A stretch of DNA of 64,000 nt from Variovorax sp. CF313 (GTDB lineage: Bacteria; Pseudomonadota; Gammaproteobacteria; Burkholderiales; Burkholderiaceae_C): the NCBI RefSeq assembly GCF_000282635.1, contig NZ_AKIW01000002.1, positions 1 to 64,000 of the forward strand. Direction: 5' to 3'. This document shows, piece after piece, positions 1 to 12,259 of the stretch. Made by a program: the position numbers and the translations under genes. The notes below the pieces were generated by a model. It did not search any database. It saw only the letters and a program-made list of their open reading frames with translations, and was not told where the DNA came from. The first letter of the stretch is position 1. Each line of letters opens with the position of its first letter.

Positions 1-45
1 ACGTCGGACATCCAGAAGCTGTTGATCCAACGCGCTCTCGCGTGA
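1..45 (+). CDS. C-terminal fragment of an upstream gene, product unknown
   Basis: An open frame runs from the first base to a TGA at 43-45 and ends in the residues QKLLIQRALA. Only 14 codons are inside the window, so the family cannot be named. The hairpin just downstream fits the end of a gene here. Confidence 0.4.
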   Translation, partial: TSDIQKLLIQRALA

Positions 46-53
46 GCGACGCC

Positions 54-87
54 GCCTGTCTGTCATCGGTTTGGATGACAGACAGGC
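54..87 (+). terminator. Perfect 14-bp stem hairpin between genes
   Basis: GCCTGTCTGTCATC (54-67) pairs exactly with GATGACAGACAGGC (74-87) around a 6-base loop, starting 8 bases after the preceding stop codon. No T-run follows, so it is either a weak intrinsic terminator or an mRNA 3'-end stabiliser. Confidence 0.5.
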
Positions 88-135
88 GCCCCGCGCCGGC
101 GCACCATGGCTGCCTCTTTCACGGAGTGCCTTGCC

Positions 136-1656
136 ATGACTTCTGCCACCCCCGTCTCCCGCGCCGCATGGCTTGCGGCATTGCCGCTCGCCGCTGCGCT
201 CGGCCCCTGCGCCAATGCCCAGCCTGCCGTCCCCGATATCGCCACACTGACCGCGACCGAAGCCGTGCGGCAGTTGTGCGCCGGCACCGTCACCAGCGAG
301 CAATTGGTGTCGGCCTACCTCGCGCAGGCCAAGGCCAAGGCGAACCTCAACGCCTTCGTCACGCTCGACGAAGCCGGCGCCCTGGCAGCCGCGCGCGCCG
401 CCGATGCACTGCGCAAGCGCGGCGGCGCCTGCACGCCGCTGGCCGGGCTGCCGGTGGCCATCAAGGACAACATCCAGGTGCGGGGCCTGCCCGCGACAGC
501 CGGCACGCCCGCGCTCAAGGGGTTCGTGCCGACCGCCGACGCGCCGGTGGTCGCCAGGCTGCGCGCGGCCGGCGCCGTCGTGCTCGGCAAGACGAACATG
601 CACGAGCTGGCCTTCGGCGTCACCGGCTACAACCCCGCGTTCCAGACCGGCCCCGAGGTGGGCGTGCGCAATGCCTACGACCCGAGCCGCATCGCGGGCG
701 GCTCGTCGTCGGGCAATGGCGCCGCGCTGGGCGCGCGCATGGCGCCGGCCGCGCTGGGCACCGACACGGGCGGGTCGGTGCGCATTCCGTGTGCGTTCAA
801 CGGCTGCGCGTCGCTGCGCCCCACGGTGGGGCGCTATCCGCAGCAAGGCATTGCGCCGATCTCGCACACGCGCGACACCGCAGGGCCGATGGCGCAATCG
901 ATGGCCGACGTGGCGCTGCTCGACAGCATCATTGCCGGCGGCGCTCCGCTGAAGCCGGCCGATCTGAAGCGGGTGCGGCTCGGCGTGGTGCCCGCCTTCC
1001 AGGCCGGCCTCGACACCGACACGCGCGCCGCCACCGACGCCGCTTTCGCGAAACTGCGCGCGGCCGGCGCCACGCTGGTGGACGTGGACATGCCGGGGCT
1101 GATGGAGCTCAACGGCGCGGTCGGCTTCCCGCTCGCGCTCTACGAGGCGTACGACGACATGGCGGCCTACCTCGCGAAGTACCGCACGGGCATCGACATC
1201 GCGCAGCTCACGGCCGGCATTGCGAGCCCCGACGTCAAGGGCACCTTCGAGGCCTTCGTTGTCCCGCGCAAGCTGCCCGCCGCCAGCGGCGTGGTCGACG
1301 CCAGGCCGGCCTACGAGCACGCGATGCGCGTCGCTCGCCCCGCGCTGCGCAAGCTCTACCGCGACACCTTCGCGAAGCACAGGCTCGATGCGCTGGTGTT
1401 CCCGACGGTGCCCGGCGTGGCGCTGGCCGCGGCGCCCGAAGCCAGCAGCCCCGAGAACTTCGGCGCGCTGATCCGGAACACCGACCCCGGCAGCAATGCC
1501 GGCATTCCGGGCGTGCAGCTGCCCTCCGGCCTTGGCGCCACCAGCGGCCTGCCCGTGGGCCTGGAGCTGGACGGGCCGGCCGGCAGCGACCGCAGGCTGC
1601 TGGCCGTGGGCCTCGCGGTGGAAAAAGTACTGGGCCGCCTGCCGGCGCCGAAGTAA
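136..1656 (+). CDS. Exported amidase-signature family hydrolase
   Basis: The protein has 506 residues when started at 136. This start gives a clean Sec signal (MTSATPVSRAAW, a hydrophobic Ala/Leu stretch, then CANAQP); an in-frame ATG at 106 would add ten polar residues before it. The amidase Ser-cisSer-Lys triad is visible: Lys110 in AIKDNIQ, the Gly-Ser-rich GGSSSGNGAA at 188-197 with the cis-Ser, and the nucleophile Ser214 in DTGGSVRIP. Such enzymes hydrolyse aliphatic or aryl amides such as mandelamide or indoleacetamide; the substrate is not evident. The signal predicts a periplasmic location. It is convergent with the LuxR-type gene downstream, only 10 bases away, and has no obvious pathway partner. 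Confidence 0.88.
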   Translation: MTSATPVSRAAWLAALPLAAALGPCANAQPAVPDIATLTATEAVRQLCAGTVTSEQLVSAYLAQAKAKANLNAFVTLDEAGALAAARAADALRKRGGACTPLAGLPVAIKDNIQVRGLPATAGTPALKGFVPTADAPVVARLRAAGAVVLGKTNMHELAFGVTGYNPAFQTGPEVGVRNAYDPSRIAGGSSSGNGAALGARMAPAALGTDTGGSVRIPCAFNGCASLRPTVGRYPQQGIAPISHTRDTAGPMAQSMADVALLDSIIAGGAPLKPADLKRVRLGVVPAFQAGLDTDTRAATDAAFAKLRAAGATLVDVDMPGLMELNGAVGFPLALYEAYDDMAAYLAKYRTGIDIAQLTAGIASPDVKGTFEAFVVPRKLPAASGVVDARPAYEHAMRVARPALRKLYRDTFAKHRLDALVFPTVPGVALAAAPEASSPENFGALIRNTDPGSNAGIPGVQLPSGLGATSGLPVGLELDGPAGSDRRLLAVGLAVEKVLGRLPAPK

Positions 1657-1666
1657 GCGCGCCGGG

Positions 1667-2416
1667 TCAGCGCGCGGGCGGCGCCACCCAGCCTGCCAGC
1701 GCCGAGCGACGCTCGATGCCCAGCTTGTCGAAGATGCGCCGCAGGTAGGTCCGCACGGTGGGCACGCCTACTGCGAGGCGACGCGCGATCTCCTTGTCGG
1801 TGAGCCCTTCGCGCACGCAGCGGGCCACTTCCTGCTCGCGTGCACTGAGCAAAGTCCATGCGGCGGGCGCGGGCACTGCCGCGGCCGAAGCCGCCGCGCG
1901 CTGCGCCCGTTGCAGGGCGCCCGCGAACGCCGGCTCGATCAGGTCCAGCAGCGCCTTCTCGTGATCGCCGAAATCGCCGCGGCCCTTGCGGCGCCAGATG
2001 CGCAGGTCGCCCAGTGCGCGCCCGCCCTCGAAGGCGTGCAGGTTCATGCCCCAGTGCAGCCCGTCGCGCGCGAGAAAGTCGTTGAAGAAGGGGGTGCGCA
2101 TCAGTTCGCGCTGCGGCATCACCTCCGTCACGCGCGTGGCGCGGCGGCGCGACTGCAGCACGAAGGTGATCGGGTCGTGGTGCTGATGCCACTGCGCGTA
2201 GCGGTCGAGGTTGGCAGGGTCCATGTGCAGCGCCACGCGCGCGCCGAAGTTGCCGCTCCCGGCATCCCACACGAAGGAGGCGAACTGGTCCGCGTGCAGC
2301 AGGTCGAGCAGGGCCCGGCCCAGATGCTCGCGAATCTCCCGTTCGCCGTGGTCGTCTTCCGCCAGCAGCGCGAAAACGCCGCGCAGGGCGTGCTGTTCAG
2401 TGCCTGTGAGGTACAT
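1667..2416 (-). CDS. LuxR-family transcriptional regulator
   Basis: The protein has 249 residues from the ATG at 2416 (MYLTGTEQHALRG). The last 60 residues form a LuxR/FixJ helix-turn-helix (LLSAREQEVARCVREGL, DKEIARRLAVGVPTVRTYL, RIFDKLGIERRSAL). The first 180 residues look like a sensory domain but show no autoinducer-binding Trp/Tyr signature that I can assign and no receiver-domain Asp. A longer frame starts at 2464, but that ATG lies inside the inverted-repeat element beginning at 2446, so the shorter start is preferred. The gene's upstream region has therefore been replaced by, or abuts, a mobile element, and its promoter may lie in or beyond it. Targets are unknown; the convergent amidase is a neighbour, not necessarily a target. 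Confidence 0.82.
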   Translation of the reverse strand: MYLTGTEQHALRGVFALLAEDDHGEREIREHLGRALLDLLHADQFASFVWDAGSGNFGARVALHMDPANLDRYAQWHQHHDPITFVLQSRRRATRVTEVMPQRELMRTPFFNDFLARDGLHWGMNLHAFEGGRALGDLRIWRRKGRGDFGDHEKALLDLIEPAFAGALQRAQRAAASAAAVPAPAAWTLLSAREQEVARCVREGLTDKEIARRLAVGVPTVRTYLRRIFDKLGIERRSALAGWVAPPAR

Positions 2417-2445
2417 CGCCGGTTTTCTCGATGGGGTCGTTGCAG

Positions 2446-2646
2446 CGCTAGGGTCTGTCATCAATCAAACGCCCTCGCGCTGGCCCCGCCATGCGGTGGA
2501 TGTGCGGAGGGCGGCGCGGCCCATGGCCACCCATGGGCAAGCCGGCCGATAAAGCAGACGCCGTATGGCGGGGCCAGCCCGGAGGGAACCCCTGCACCGC
2601 GCAGCAGGGGTTCGCGAGGGCGTTTGATTGATGACAGACCCTAGCG
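2446..2646. mobile_element. MITE-like element, 201 bp with 34-bp perfect terminal inverted repeats
   Basis: Bases 2446-2479 (CGCTAGGGTCTGTCATCAAT...) and 2613-2646 are exact reverse complements over 34 bp. Inside, 2480-2496 and 2561-2577 form a second inverted pair matching at 16 of 17 positions. A 9-bp hairpin (AACCCCTGC / GCAGGGGTT) lies just before the right terminus. No transposase frame fits in 201 bp. This is the architecture of a non-autonomous transposable element or large REP-type palindrome. It sits between the start of the LuxR-type gene and the YchJ-family gene. Target-site duplications are not clear, and no second copy was seen in the window. Confidence 0.78.
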
Positions 2647-2777
2647 TCCAGCAAGCGCCGCGCCAAGGGTGAATGCCCGCAGGAACCCCGCGCGGCAGCG
2701 CAAACGCGCCCGATCGACCGGTTTCGGGGCTTGCCCTGTCGGCACCCGGGCCGCGAGGTGTTCCAATAGCGGTCTCC

Positions 2778-3212
2778 ATGAGCGCCATCGATCCCACCAC
2801 CGGACCTTGCCCCTGCGGCCGCACCGACCGCCGCGACAAGCCCATCGGCTACGCCCTGTGCTGCGGCCGCTACCTCGACGATTTCCAGAATACGCCCGCG
2901 CCCGACGCCGAATCGCTGATGCGCTCGCGCTATTCGGCCTTCGTGCTGGAGCGCGGCGACTACCTGCTCGCCACCTGGCATGCGTCGAAGCGGCCGGCCT
3001 CGATCGAGTTCGAGCCGGGCGTCAAATGGCTGGGGCTGGACATCCGCTCGCGCTCGGTGCTCGACGCGGACCATGCCGAGATCGAATTCGTCGCGCGCCA
3101 GCGCAGCGCGGCCACGGGCGCCGCCACGCGCCTGCACGAGCGCAGCCGCTTCGTGCGCGAGGACGGGCGCTGGTACTACCTGGACGGCGACCTGCAGCAG
3201 CCCCTGGGTTGA
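2778..3212 (+). CDS. YchJ-family (UPF0225) SEC-C motif protein
   Basis: The protein has 144 residues from the ATG at 2778 (MSAIDPTTGPCPCGR). The N-terminus carries a cysteine-rich SEC-C-like motif (PCPCGR, then YALCCGRYL about 20 residues on), expected to bind zinc. A conserved core follows with ESLMRSRYSAF and a C-terminal NTF2-like region ending in GRWYYLDGD. This arrangement and length match the E. coli YchJ family, whose function is not established. An upstream in-frame start at 2673 would add 35 low-complexity residues reaching nearly to the MITE-like element and was not chosen. The gene lies directly before the TPP riboswitch and is probably a separate transcription unit. Confidence 0.85.
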   Translation: MSAIDPTTGPCPCGRTDRRDKPIGYALCCGRYLDDFQNTPAPDAESLMRSRYSAFVLERGDYLLATWHASKRPASIEFEPGVKWLGLDIRSRSVLDADHAEIEFVARQRSAATGAATRLHERSRFVREDGRWYYLDGDLQQPLG

Positions 3213-3244
3213 CGCGCCGGGCGCAGGCCCGCACAATCGGCCCC

Positions 3245-5322
<2,078 letters not shown>

Positions 5323-5375
5323 GCGCGCCCGGGGTCGTTGCTACCATGGGGAACTCCCCCGAACCCTGCAGCGCA

Positions 5376-6068
5376 ATGACCCTCTTCCCCTTCTCCGCAG
5401 TTCTCTTCGACTGCGACGGCGTTCTCGTCGATTCCGAACCCATCACCAACCGCGTGCTCGCCGAAATGCTCGGCGAACTCGGTTGGCACATCACCACCGA
5501 AGAGTCGATGAACACCTTCACCGGCAAGGCCGTGAAGGACGAAGCCGCCCTCATCGAATCGAAGACGGGCTTCGCCATCACCGCCGAGTGGCTGAAGGCG
5601 TTCCGGGCGCGCCGCAACGAAGCCCTCGAACGCACTCTCACGGCGATACCCAACGCCCCTGCGGCCATCCGGGACATCCATGCAAGGCTCAAGGGCCGCA
5701 TTGCCTGTGCCTCGGGTGCCGACCGCCACAAGGTCGAGCTGCAGCTGGCCAAGGTCGGCCTGCTCGACTGTTTCGAGGGCCGCATCTTCAGCGGCCACGA
5801 GATGCCGCGCTCCAAGCCGCATCCCGATGTCTACCTCGCCGCCGCTGAAGCCCTCGGGGTCGATCCGAAGCGCTGCGCCATCGTCGAAGACACCGTCACC
5901 GGTGCGATGGCGGGCGTGGCCGCCGGTGCCACGGTGTTCGGCTACAGCACGGGCGAATCGGGCCACAGCGGCCCCGGCCCGTTGCTGAGCGTGGGCGCGG
6001 TCAAGGTGTTCAGCGACATGGCTGAACTGCCGGCGCTGCTTTCGGGCTATGGCCTGCAGGCGGCCTGA
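5376..6068 (+). CDS. HAD-superfamily hydrolase, phosphoglycolate phosphatase/beta-phosphoglucomutase-like
   Basis: The protein has 230 residues from the ATG at 5376 (MTLFPFSAVLFDCDG); a start at 5346 would add ten residues. HAD motif I is FDCDGVLVDSE with the nucleophile and acid Asp pair. A helical cap follows, then motif II near ACASGAD, motif III Lys in PRSKPHPDVYL, and motif IV in CAIVEDTVTGAMAG. These are the features of subfamily IA phosphatases and mutases acting on small phosphorylated metabolites. The substrate cannot be deduced. It starts about 50 bases after thiC and is followed by a thioredoxin-like gene, so all three may be read together. Confidence 0.88.
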   Translation: MTLFPFSAVLFDCDGVLVDSEPITNRVLAEMLGELGWHITTEESMNTFTGKAVKDEAALIESKTGFAITAEWLKAFRARRNEALERTLTAIPNAPAAIRDIHARLKGRIACASGADRHKVELQLAKVGLLDCFEGRIFSGHEMPRSKPHPDVYLAAAEALGVDPKRCAIVEDTVTGAMAGVAAGATVFGYSTGESGHSGPGPLLSVGAVKVFSDMAELPALLSGYGLQAA

Positions 6069-6080
6069 GTTTCTGGTGGA

Positions 6081-6419
6081 ATGAAGGGCATGAATTCCGA
6101 ATACAAGACCGAGCAGCCCGATCGCAGCGAAATCGATGCACTCGCCGGCCCCGCCGTGGTCGAGTTCGGCACCAACTGGTGCGGCATCTGCAAGGCCGCG
6201 CAGCCGAATATCGCCGAGGCCTTTGCCAAGTACCCGGGCGTGCGCCGCATCAAGGTGGAAGACGGAAGCGGCCGCCCGCTGGGCCGCTCGTTCAACGTGC
6301 GGCTCTGGCCCACGCTGGTGTTCATGCGTGACGGCAAGGAAGTCGCGAAGCTGGTGCGTCCGGAAGACAGCCAGTCGATTGCCGACGCGCTCGCGCTGAT
6401 CGACGCCCCAGCCGCCTGA
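6081..6419 (+). CDS. Thioredoxin-family protein
   Basis: This small cytoplasmic protein of 112 residues has a thioredoxin fold and the redox motif WCGIC (canonical WCGPC with Pro replaced by Ile). The cis-proline segment is present in RLWPTLVFMRDGKEV. No signal peptide is visible. The Ile in the active site would be expected to alter redox potential relative to thioredoxin, so it is probably a specialised disulfide reductase rather than TrxA. It begins 12 bases after the HAD gene; ATG codons at 6081 and 6090 are both possible starts. It is convergent with the AraC-type gene across a shared hairpin. Confidence 0.85.
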   Translation: MKGMNSEYKTEQPDRSEIDALAGPAVVEFGTNWCGICKAAQPNIAEAFAKYPGVRRIKVEDGSGRPLGRSFNVRLWPTLVFMRDGKEVAKLVRPEDSQSIADALALIDAPAA

Positions 6420-6424
6420 GCACG

Positions 6425-6448
6425 GCGGGGGCTGCCTACAGCCCCCGC
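6425..6448. terminator. Bidirectional hairpin between convergent genes
   Basis: GCGGGGGCTG (6425-6434) pairs perfectly with CAGCCCCCGC (6439-6448) around CCTA, just after the thioredoxin-like stop and overlapping the end of the AraC-type gene. The strong stem lacks a clear T-run, so termination in both directions is inferred from position. Confidence 0.5.
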
Positions 6449-7464
6449 TGCCGGAAGTCGCGCGGCGCATGCCCTGTCCATTGCAGGAATGCGCGCGAAA
6501 AACTCTTCTCGTTGCGAAACCCCACCGCCAGCGCCACCTGCTTGATGGGGCGCGTCGTGCGCCGCAACTGTTCCACGGCGACCTCGTGGCGCACCTCGTT
6601 CTTGAGCACCTGCAGCGACGTGCCTTCCTCGTGCAGCTGCCGGTGCAGCGTGCGGCTCGACACGTTGAGCAGCGCAGCCAGCGCCTCGGCCGTGGTGGCC
6701 TCGCTCGCACGCGAACGCAGCAGCTCGCGCACGCGCTGGCCCAGCAGGCGGTCGCGCCGGTACTGCAGGATGGTCAGTGGCAGCGCCCGCTTGAGCATGG
6801 TGCGCAGCGCGCGTTCGTCGCGCTGCAGCGGCAGGGCGAGGTAGCGTTCGTCGAAGCTGATGCCGGCCTTGGGCGCGTCGAAGCGAACCTCGGGCGTGAA
6901 CATCGGCGCGTAGGCGTCGCGGTGCGGCGGCGCGGCAAATGGAAAGGTCGCGCTGCGCAGCGAGATGCGCGAGTCGATGGCCCAGCACATGTAGCCGTGC
7001 ATGAAGCGCAGGCTGGTCACGAGGCAGAACTCGCGGAAGGCATCGTCGAGCGGGCGGTTCTCGGTGATGCGCAAGGTGGCCACGCCGCCCGCCACCTCGA
7101 GCGCCAGGCCGATGTCCTCGGTCAGCAGCCGGTGGTGGCGGCACCAGCGCTTGATGGCCACGCCCAGGTCGGGCGAGGTCAGCGAGGCACGGCACAGCAT
7201 GCCGTAGCTGCCCCAGGGCAGGCGCCGCGAGAACCAGCCCAGCGCCTCGTCGTCGAGCTCCTGCATGGCATGGCCCGACAGCGCCTCGAACTGCGCGGCC
7301 GTGACCCGCGCGCCCGGGCGGGCCAGATCGCGCGGCGTGATCTGTGCCGCTTTCAGGGCCTCGGCCGGGTCTTTGCCGTAGCGCTCGTAGCCCTGCACGA
7401 TGGCTCGCACGAAGGCCATCGGCGTGACGGCGCGGGCAGGTCTCAGGAAGGACGGGGACGACAT
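6436..7464 (-). CDS. AraC-family transcriptional regulator, divergent from the liu operon
   Basis: The protein has 342 residues. The N-terminal two thirds resemble the arabinose-binding-like ligand domain of OruR-type AraC regulators (GYERYGKDPAEALKAAQI, LGVAIKRWCRHHRLL). The C-terminal 100 residues form the double helix-turn-helix (ALAALLNVSSRTLHRQLHEEGTS, then IKQVALAVGFRNEKSFSRAF, WTGHAPRDFR). The start at 7464 (MSSPSFLRPAR) is chosen because the frame upstream runs into the divergent promoter region. It is transcribed away from the isovaleryl-CoA dehydrogenase gene across about 140 bases, so it is a good candidate regulator of leucine/isovalerate degradation. Described liu regulators are MerR (LiuR) or TetR (LiuQ) types, so an AraC regulator would differ. 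Confidence 0.88.
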   Translation of the reverse strand: MSSPSFLRPARAVTPMAFVRAIVQGYERYGKDPAEALKAAQITPRDLARPGARVTAAQFEALSGHAMQELDDEALGWFSRRLPWGSYGMLCRASLTSPDLGVAIKRWCRHHRLLTEDIGLALEVAGGVATLRITENRPLDDAFREFCLVTSLRFMHGYMCWAIDSRISLRSATFPFAAPPHRDAYAPMFTPEVRFDAPKAGISFDERYLALPLQRDERALRTMLKRALPLTILQYRRDRLLGQRVRELLRSRASEATTAEALAALLNVSSRTLHRQLHEEGTSLQVLKNEVRHEVAVEQLRRTTRPIKQVALAVGFRNEKSFSRAFLQWTGHAPRDFRQRGL

Positions 7465-7603
7465 GGATATGCGGATCGGGCGTGGCGCAATTTGCAACCA
7501 TTGTGGCGCCAATTGCGAAACAGCGAGGCGTAAGCTGCGATCTTTCGCAAGCGCCATCCAGCGCGGGTAGCACTGCGCAGACCCTTCAGAGGAGACAAGA
7601 CAC

Positions 7604-8776
7604 ATGCACGATCCCGGCCTGAACTTCGACCTGGGCGAGGACATCGACTCGCTGCGCAGCGCGATCCAGGACTTCGCCGCCCACGAGATCGCACCCCGCG
7701 CCGCCGCCATCGACCGCGACAACCTGTTCCCGCACGACCTCTGGCAGAAGCTCGGCGAGCTCGGCCTGCACGGCATGACGGTGAAGGAAGAGTACGGCGG
7801 CACCGAGCTGGGCTACCTGGCGCACATCGTGGCGATGGAAGAGGTCTCGCGCGCCTCGGCCTCGGTGGGCCTGTCGTACGGCGCGCACTCCAACCTGTGC
7901 GTGAACCAGATCCACCGCAACGGCAGCGAGGCGCAGAAGAAAAAATACCTGCCCAGGCTGGTGAGCGGCGAGCACGTCGGCGCGCTGGCCATGAGCGAGC
8001 CCAACGCCGGCTCCGACGTGGTGAGCATGAAGCTCAAGGCCGAGAAGAAAAACGGCTACTACGTGCTCAACGGCGGCAAGATGTGGATCACCAACGGCGG
8101 CGACGCCGACACGCTGGTCATCTACGCCAAGACCGAACCCGAGATGGGCGCGCGCGGCATGACGGCCTTCATCGTCGAAAAGAACTTCAAAGGTTTTTCG
8201 GCCGGCACCAAGCTCGACAAGCTCGGCATGCGCGGCTCCAACACCTTCCCGCTGTTCTTCGACAACTGCGAAGTGCCCGAAGAGAACGTGCTCGGCGGCG
8301 AAGGCATGGGCGCGAAGGTGCTGATGAGCGGCCTCGACTACGAACGCGCCGTGCTCTCGGGCGGCCCGCTGGGCATCATGGCGGCGTGCATGGACGCGGT
8401 GCTGCCCTTCATCCACGAGCGCAAGCAGTTCGGCCAGAGCATCGGCGAGTTCCAGCTCATGCAGGGCAAGCTGGCCGACATGTATTCGACGTGGCAGGCC
8501 ACGCGCGCCTACGTGTATGCCGTGGGCAAGGCCTGCGACCGCAACGACCATGCGCGCACCTTCCGCAAGGACGCGGCCGGCGCCATCCTGTACTCGGCCG
8601 AGAAGGCCACGTGGATGGCCGGCGAGGCGATCCAGGCGCTGGGCGGCGTGGGATACACGAAGGAGTTTCCGGTGGAACGGCTGTGGCGCGATGCCAAGCT
8701 GTACGAGATCGGGGCCGGCACCAGCGAGATCCGGCGGATGCTGATCGGGCGCGAGCTGTTTTCGGAAACGGCCTAG
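7604..8776 (+). CDS. liuA: Isovaleryl-CoA dehydrogenase
   Basis: This FAD enzyme of leucine degradation oxidises isovaleryl-CoA to 3-methylcrotonyl-CoA. The 390 residues follow the family closely: [16 protein letters not shown] near the [18 protein letters not shown], and [15 protein letters not shown], where the Glu of YER occupies the position of the IVD catalytic base. The C-terminal [10 protein letters not shown] has Ala where most acyl-CoA dehydrogenases carry the catalytic Glu of the EGT motif, exactly as in true IVDs. It is the first gene of the liu operon and is preceded by a GGAG-type ribosome site. Electrons would pass to ETF. Confidence 0.95.
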   Translation: MHDPGLNFDLGEDIDSLRSAIQDFAAHEIAPRAAAIDRDNLFPHDLWQKLGELGLHGMTVKEEYGGTELGYLAHIVAMEEVSRASASVGLSYGAHSNLCVNQIHRNGSEAQKKKYLPRLVSGEHVGALAMSEPNAGSDVVSMKLKAEKKNGYYVLNGGKMWITNGGDADTLVIYAKTEPEMGARGMTAFIVEKNFKGFSAGTKLDKLGMRGSNTFPLFFDNCEVPEENVLGGEGMGAKVLMSGLDYERAVLSGGPLGIMAACMDAVLPFIHERKQFGQSIGEFQLMQGKLADMYSTWQATRAYVYAVGKACDRNDHARTFRKDAAGAILYSAEKATWMAGEAIQALGGVGYTKEFPVERLWRDAKLYEIGAGTSEIRRMLIGRELFSETA

Positions 8777-8785
8777 GATGTTTTT

Positions 8786-8900
8786 CTCCCTCCCCCTCTG
8801 GGGGAGGGCGGGGGTGGGGGCAAGCGGCGTTCGATGAGGCACTGCACCGAACAGGCGCCGCGAGCCCCCATCCCAGCCTTCCCCCAGAGGGGGAAGGAGC
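8786..8900 (+). repeat. Palindromic repeat family A, copy 1 (115 bp)
   Basis: The unit has two GC-rich hairpin arms, CTCCCTCCCCCTCTGGGGGA at the left and CCTTCCCCCAGAGGGGGAAGG at the right, that are imperfect inverted copies of each other around a variable centre. Matching copies lie at 20369-20470 and 36432-36546. This one fills the gap between liuA and the acyl-CoA ligase gene and could form a stable structure in the operon mRNA. It is a REP/BIME-like element; no protein is encoded here. Confidence 0.85.
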
Positions 8901-8921
8901 AAGACAAACGGAGACAAGGAA

Positions 8922-10597
<1,676 letters not shown>

Positions 10598-10601
<4 letters not shown>

Positions 10602-12223
10602 GCCAACTCGAAACCAAACTGAATGCCCGTTCGGCCGACTTCCAGGCCAATGCCGCAGCGATGCGCGCGCTGGTCGACGACCTGCGCCAGCAGTTCGCCA
10701 AAGTGGAGCAAGGCGGCGGCGAGGCCGCGCGCGCCAAGCACACGTCGCGCGGCAAGCTGCTGCCGCGCGACCGCGTCGCCGAGCTGCTCGACCCGGGCAC
10801 GCCCTTCCTCGAGATCGCGCCGCTGGCCGCGCATGCGATGTACCTCGACGGCAAGGGCGTGGAGTCGGCGCCGGGCGCCGGCCTCATCGCGGGCATCGGC
10901 CGCGTGAACGGGGTCGACTGCATGATCGTGTGCAACGACGCGACCGTGAAGGGCGGCACCTACTACCCGATGACGGTCAAGAAGCACCTGCGCGCGCAGG
11001 AGATCGCCGAGCAGAACCGCCTGCCCTGCATCTACCTCGTCGACTCGGGCGGCGCCAACCTGCCGAACCAGGACGAGGTGTTCCCGGACCGCGACCACTT
11101 CGGCCGCATCTTCTTCAACCAGGCCAACATGAGCGCCCAGGGCATTCCGCAGATCGCGGTGGTCATGGGCTCGTGCACGGCCGGCGGCGCCTACGTGCCG
11201 GCGATGAGCGACGAATCGATCATCGTGAAGAACCAGGGCACCATCTTCCTGGGCGGCCCGCCGCTCGTGAAGGCCGCCACCGGCGAGGTCGTGACGGCCG
11301 AAGACCTGGGCGGCGGCGACGTGCACACGCGTCTGTCGGGCGTGGTCGACCACCTCGCACAGAACGACCTGCACGCGCTGGCGCTCGCGCGCTCGGCGGT
11401 GGCCAACCTCAACGCGAAGGCCGCGGCGGCAACGCCGGCGAACACCCCGGTGCGCGCACCTGCATTCCCGCGCGAAGAACTCTATGGCGTGATTCCCACC
11501 GACACGCGCAAGCCCTTCGACGTGCGCGAGATCATTGCGCGCATCGTCGACGGCAGCGAGTTCCACGAGTTCAAAGCGCGCTTCGGCGCCACGCTGGTCT
11601 GCGGCTTCGCCGAGATCGAGGGCATGCCCGTGGGCATCGTCGCCAACAACGGCATCCTGTTCAGCGAGTCGGCGCAGAAGGGCGCGCACTTCATCGAACT
11701 GTGCTGCCAGCGCAAGATCCCGCTGGTGTTCCTGCAGAACATCACCGGCTTCATGGTGGGCCGCAAGTACGAGAACGAAGGCATTGCGCGCCACGGCGCC
11801 AAGATGGTGACGGCCGTGGCCACGGCCAACGTGCCCAAGTTCACGATCATCATCGGCGGCAGCTTCGGCGCCGGCAACTACGGCATGTGCGGCCGCGCCT
11901 ACAGCCCGCGCTTCCTCTGGATGTGGCCCAACGCACGCATCAGCGTGATGGGCGGCGAACAGGCCGCGAGCGTGCTGGCTACGGTGAAGCGCGACGGCAT
12001 CGAACTCAAGGGCGGCAGCTGGAGCAAGGAAGAGGAAGAAGCCTTCAAGGCCCCGATCCGCCAGCAGTACGAAGACCAGGGCCATCCTTACTACGCGACC
12101 GCGCGGCTGTGGGATGACGGGATCATCGATCCGGCGGATACGCGGCGGGTGCTGGCGCTGGGCCTCGCGGCCGCGCGCAACGCACCCATTCCAGAACCGA
12201 AATTCGGTATCTTCCGCATGTAA
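10598..12223 (+). CDS. liuB: Methylcrotonyl-CoA carboxylase, carboxyltransferase (beta) subunit
   Basis: This subunit transfers the carboxyl group from biotin to 3-methylcrotonyl-CoA, giving 3-methylglutaconyl-CoA. The 541 residues carry the two crotonase-fold halves of the family: the N-terminal half with [26 protein letters not shown] and [19 protein letters not shown], the C-terminal half with [31 protein letters not shown] and [16 protein letters not shown]. The segment [14 protein letters not shown] near the end is typical. It overlaps the ligase gene by 4 bases (ATGA). The partner biotin subunit is liuD at 14885, separated by three genes rather than being adjacent. Confidence 0.96.
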
Positions 12224-12259
12224 GTCGGCCTCCGCCGGCTTCGAACAGGAAGTGATCCC

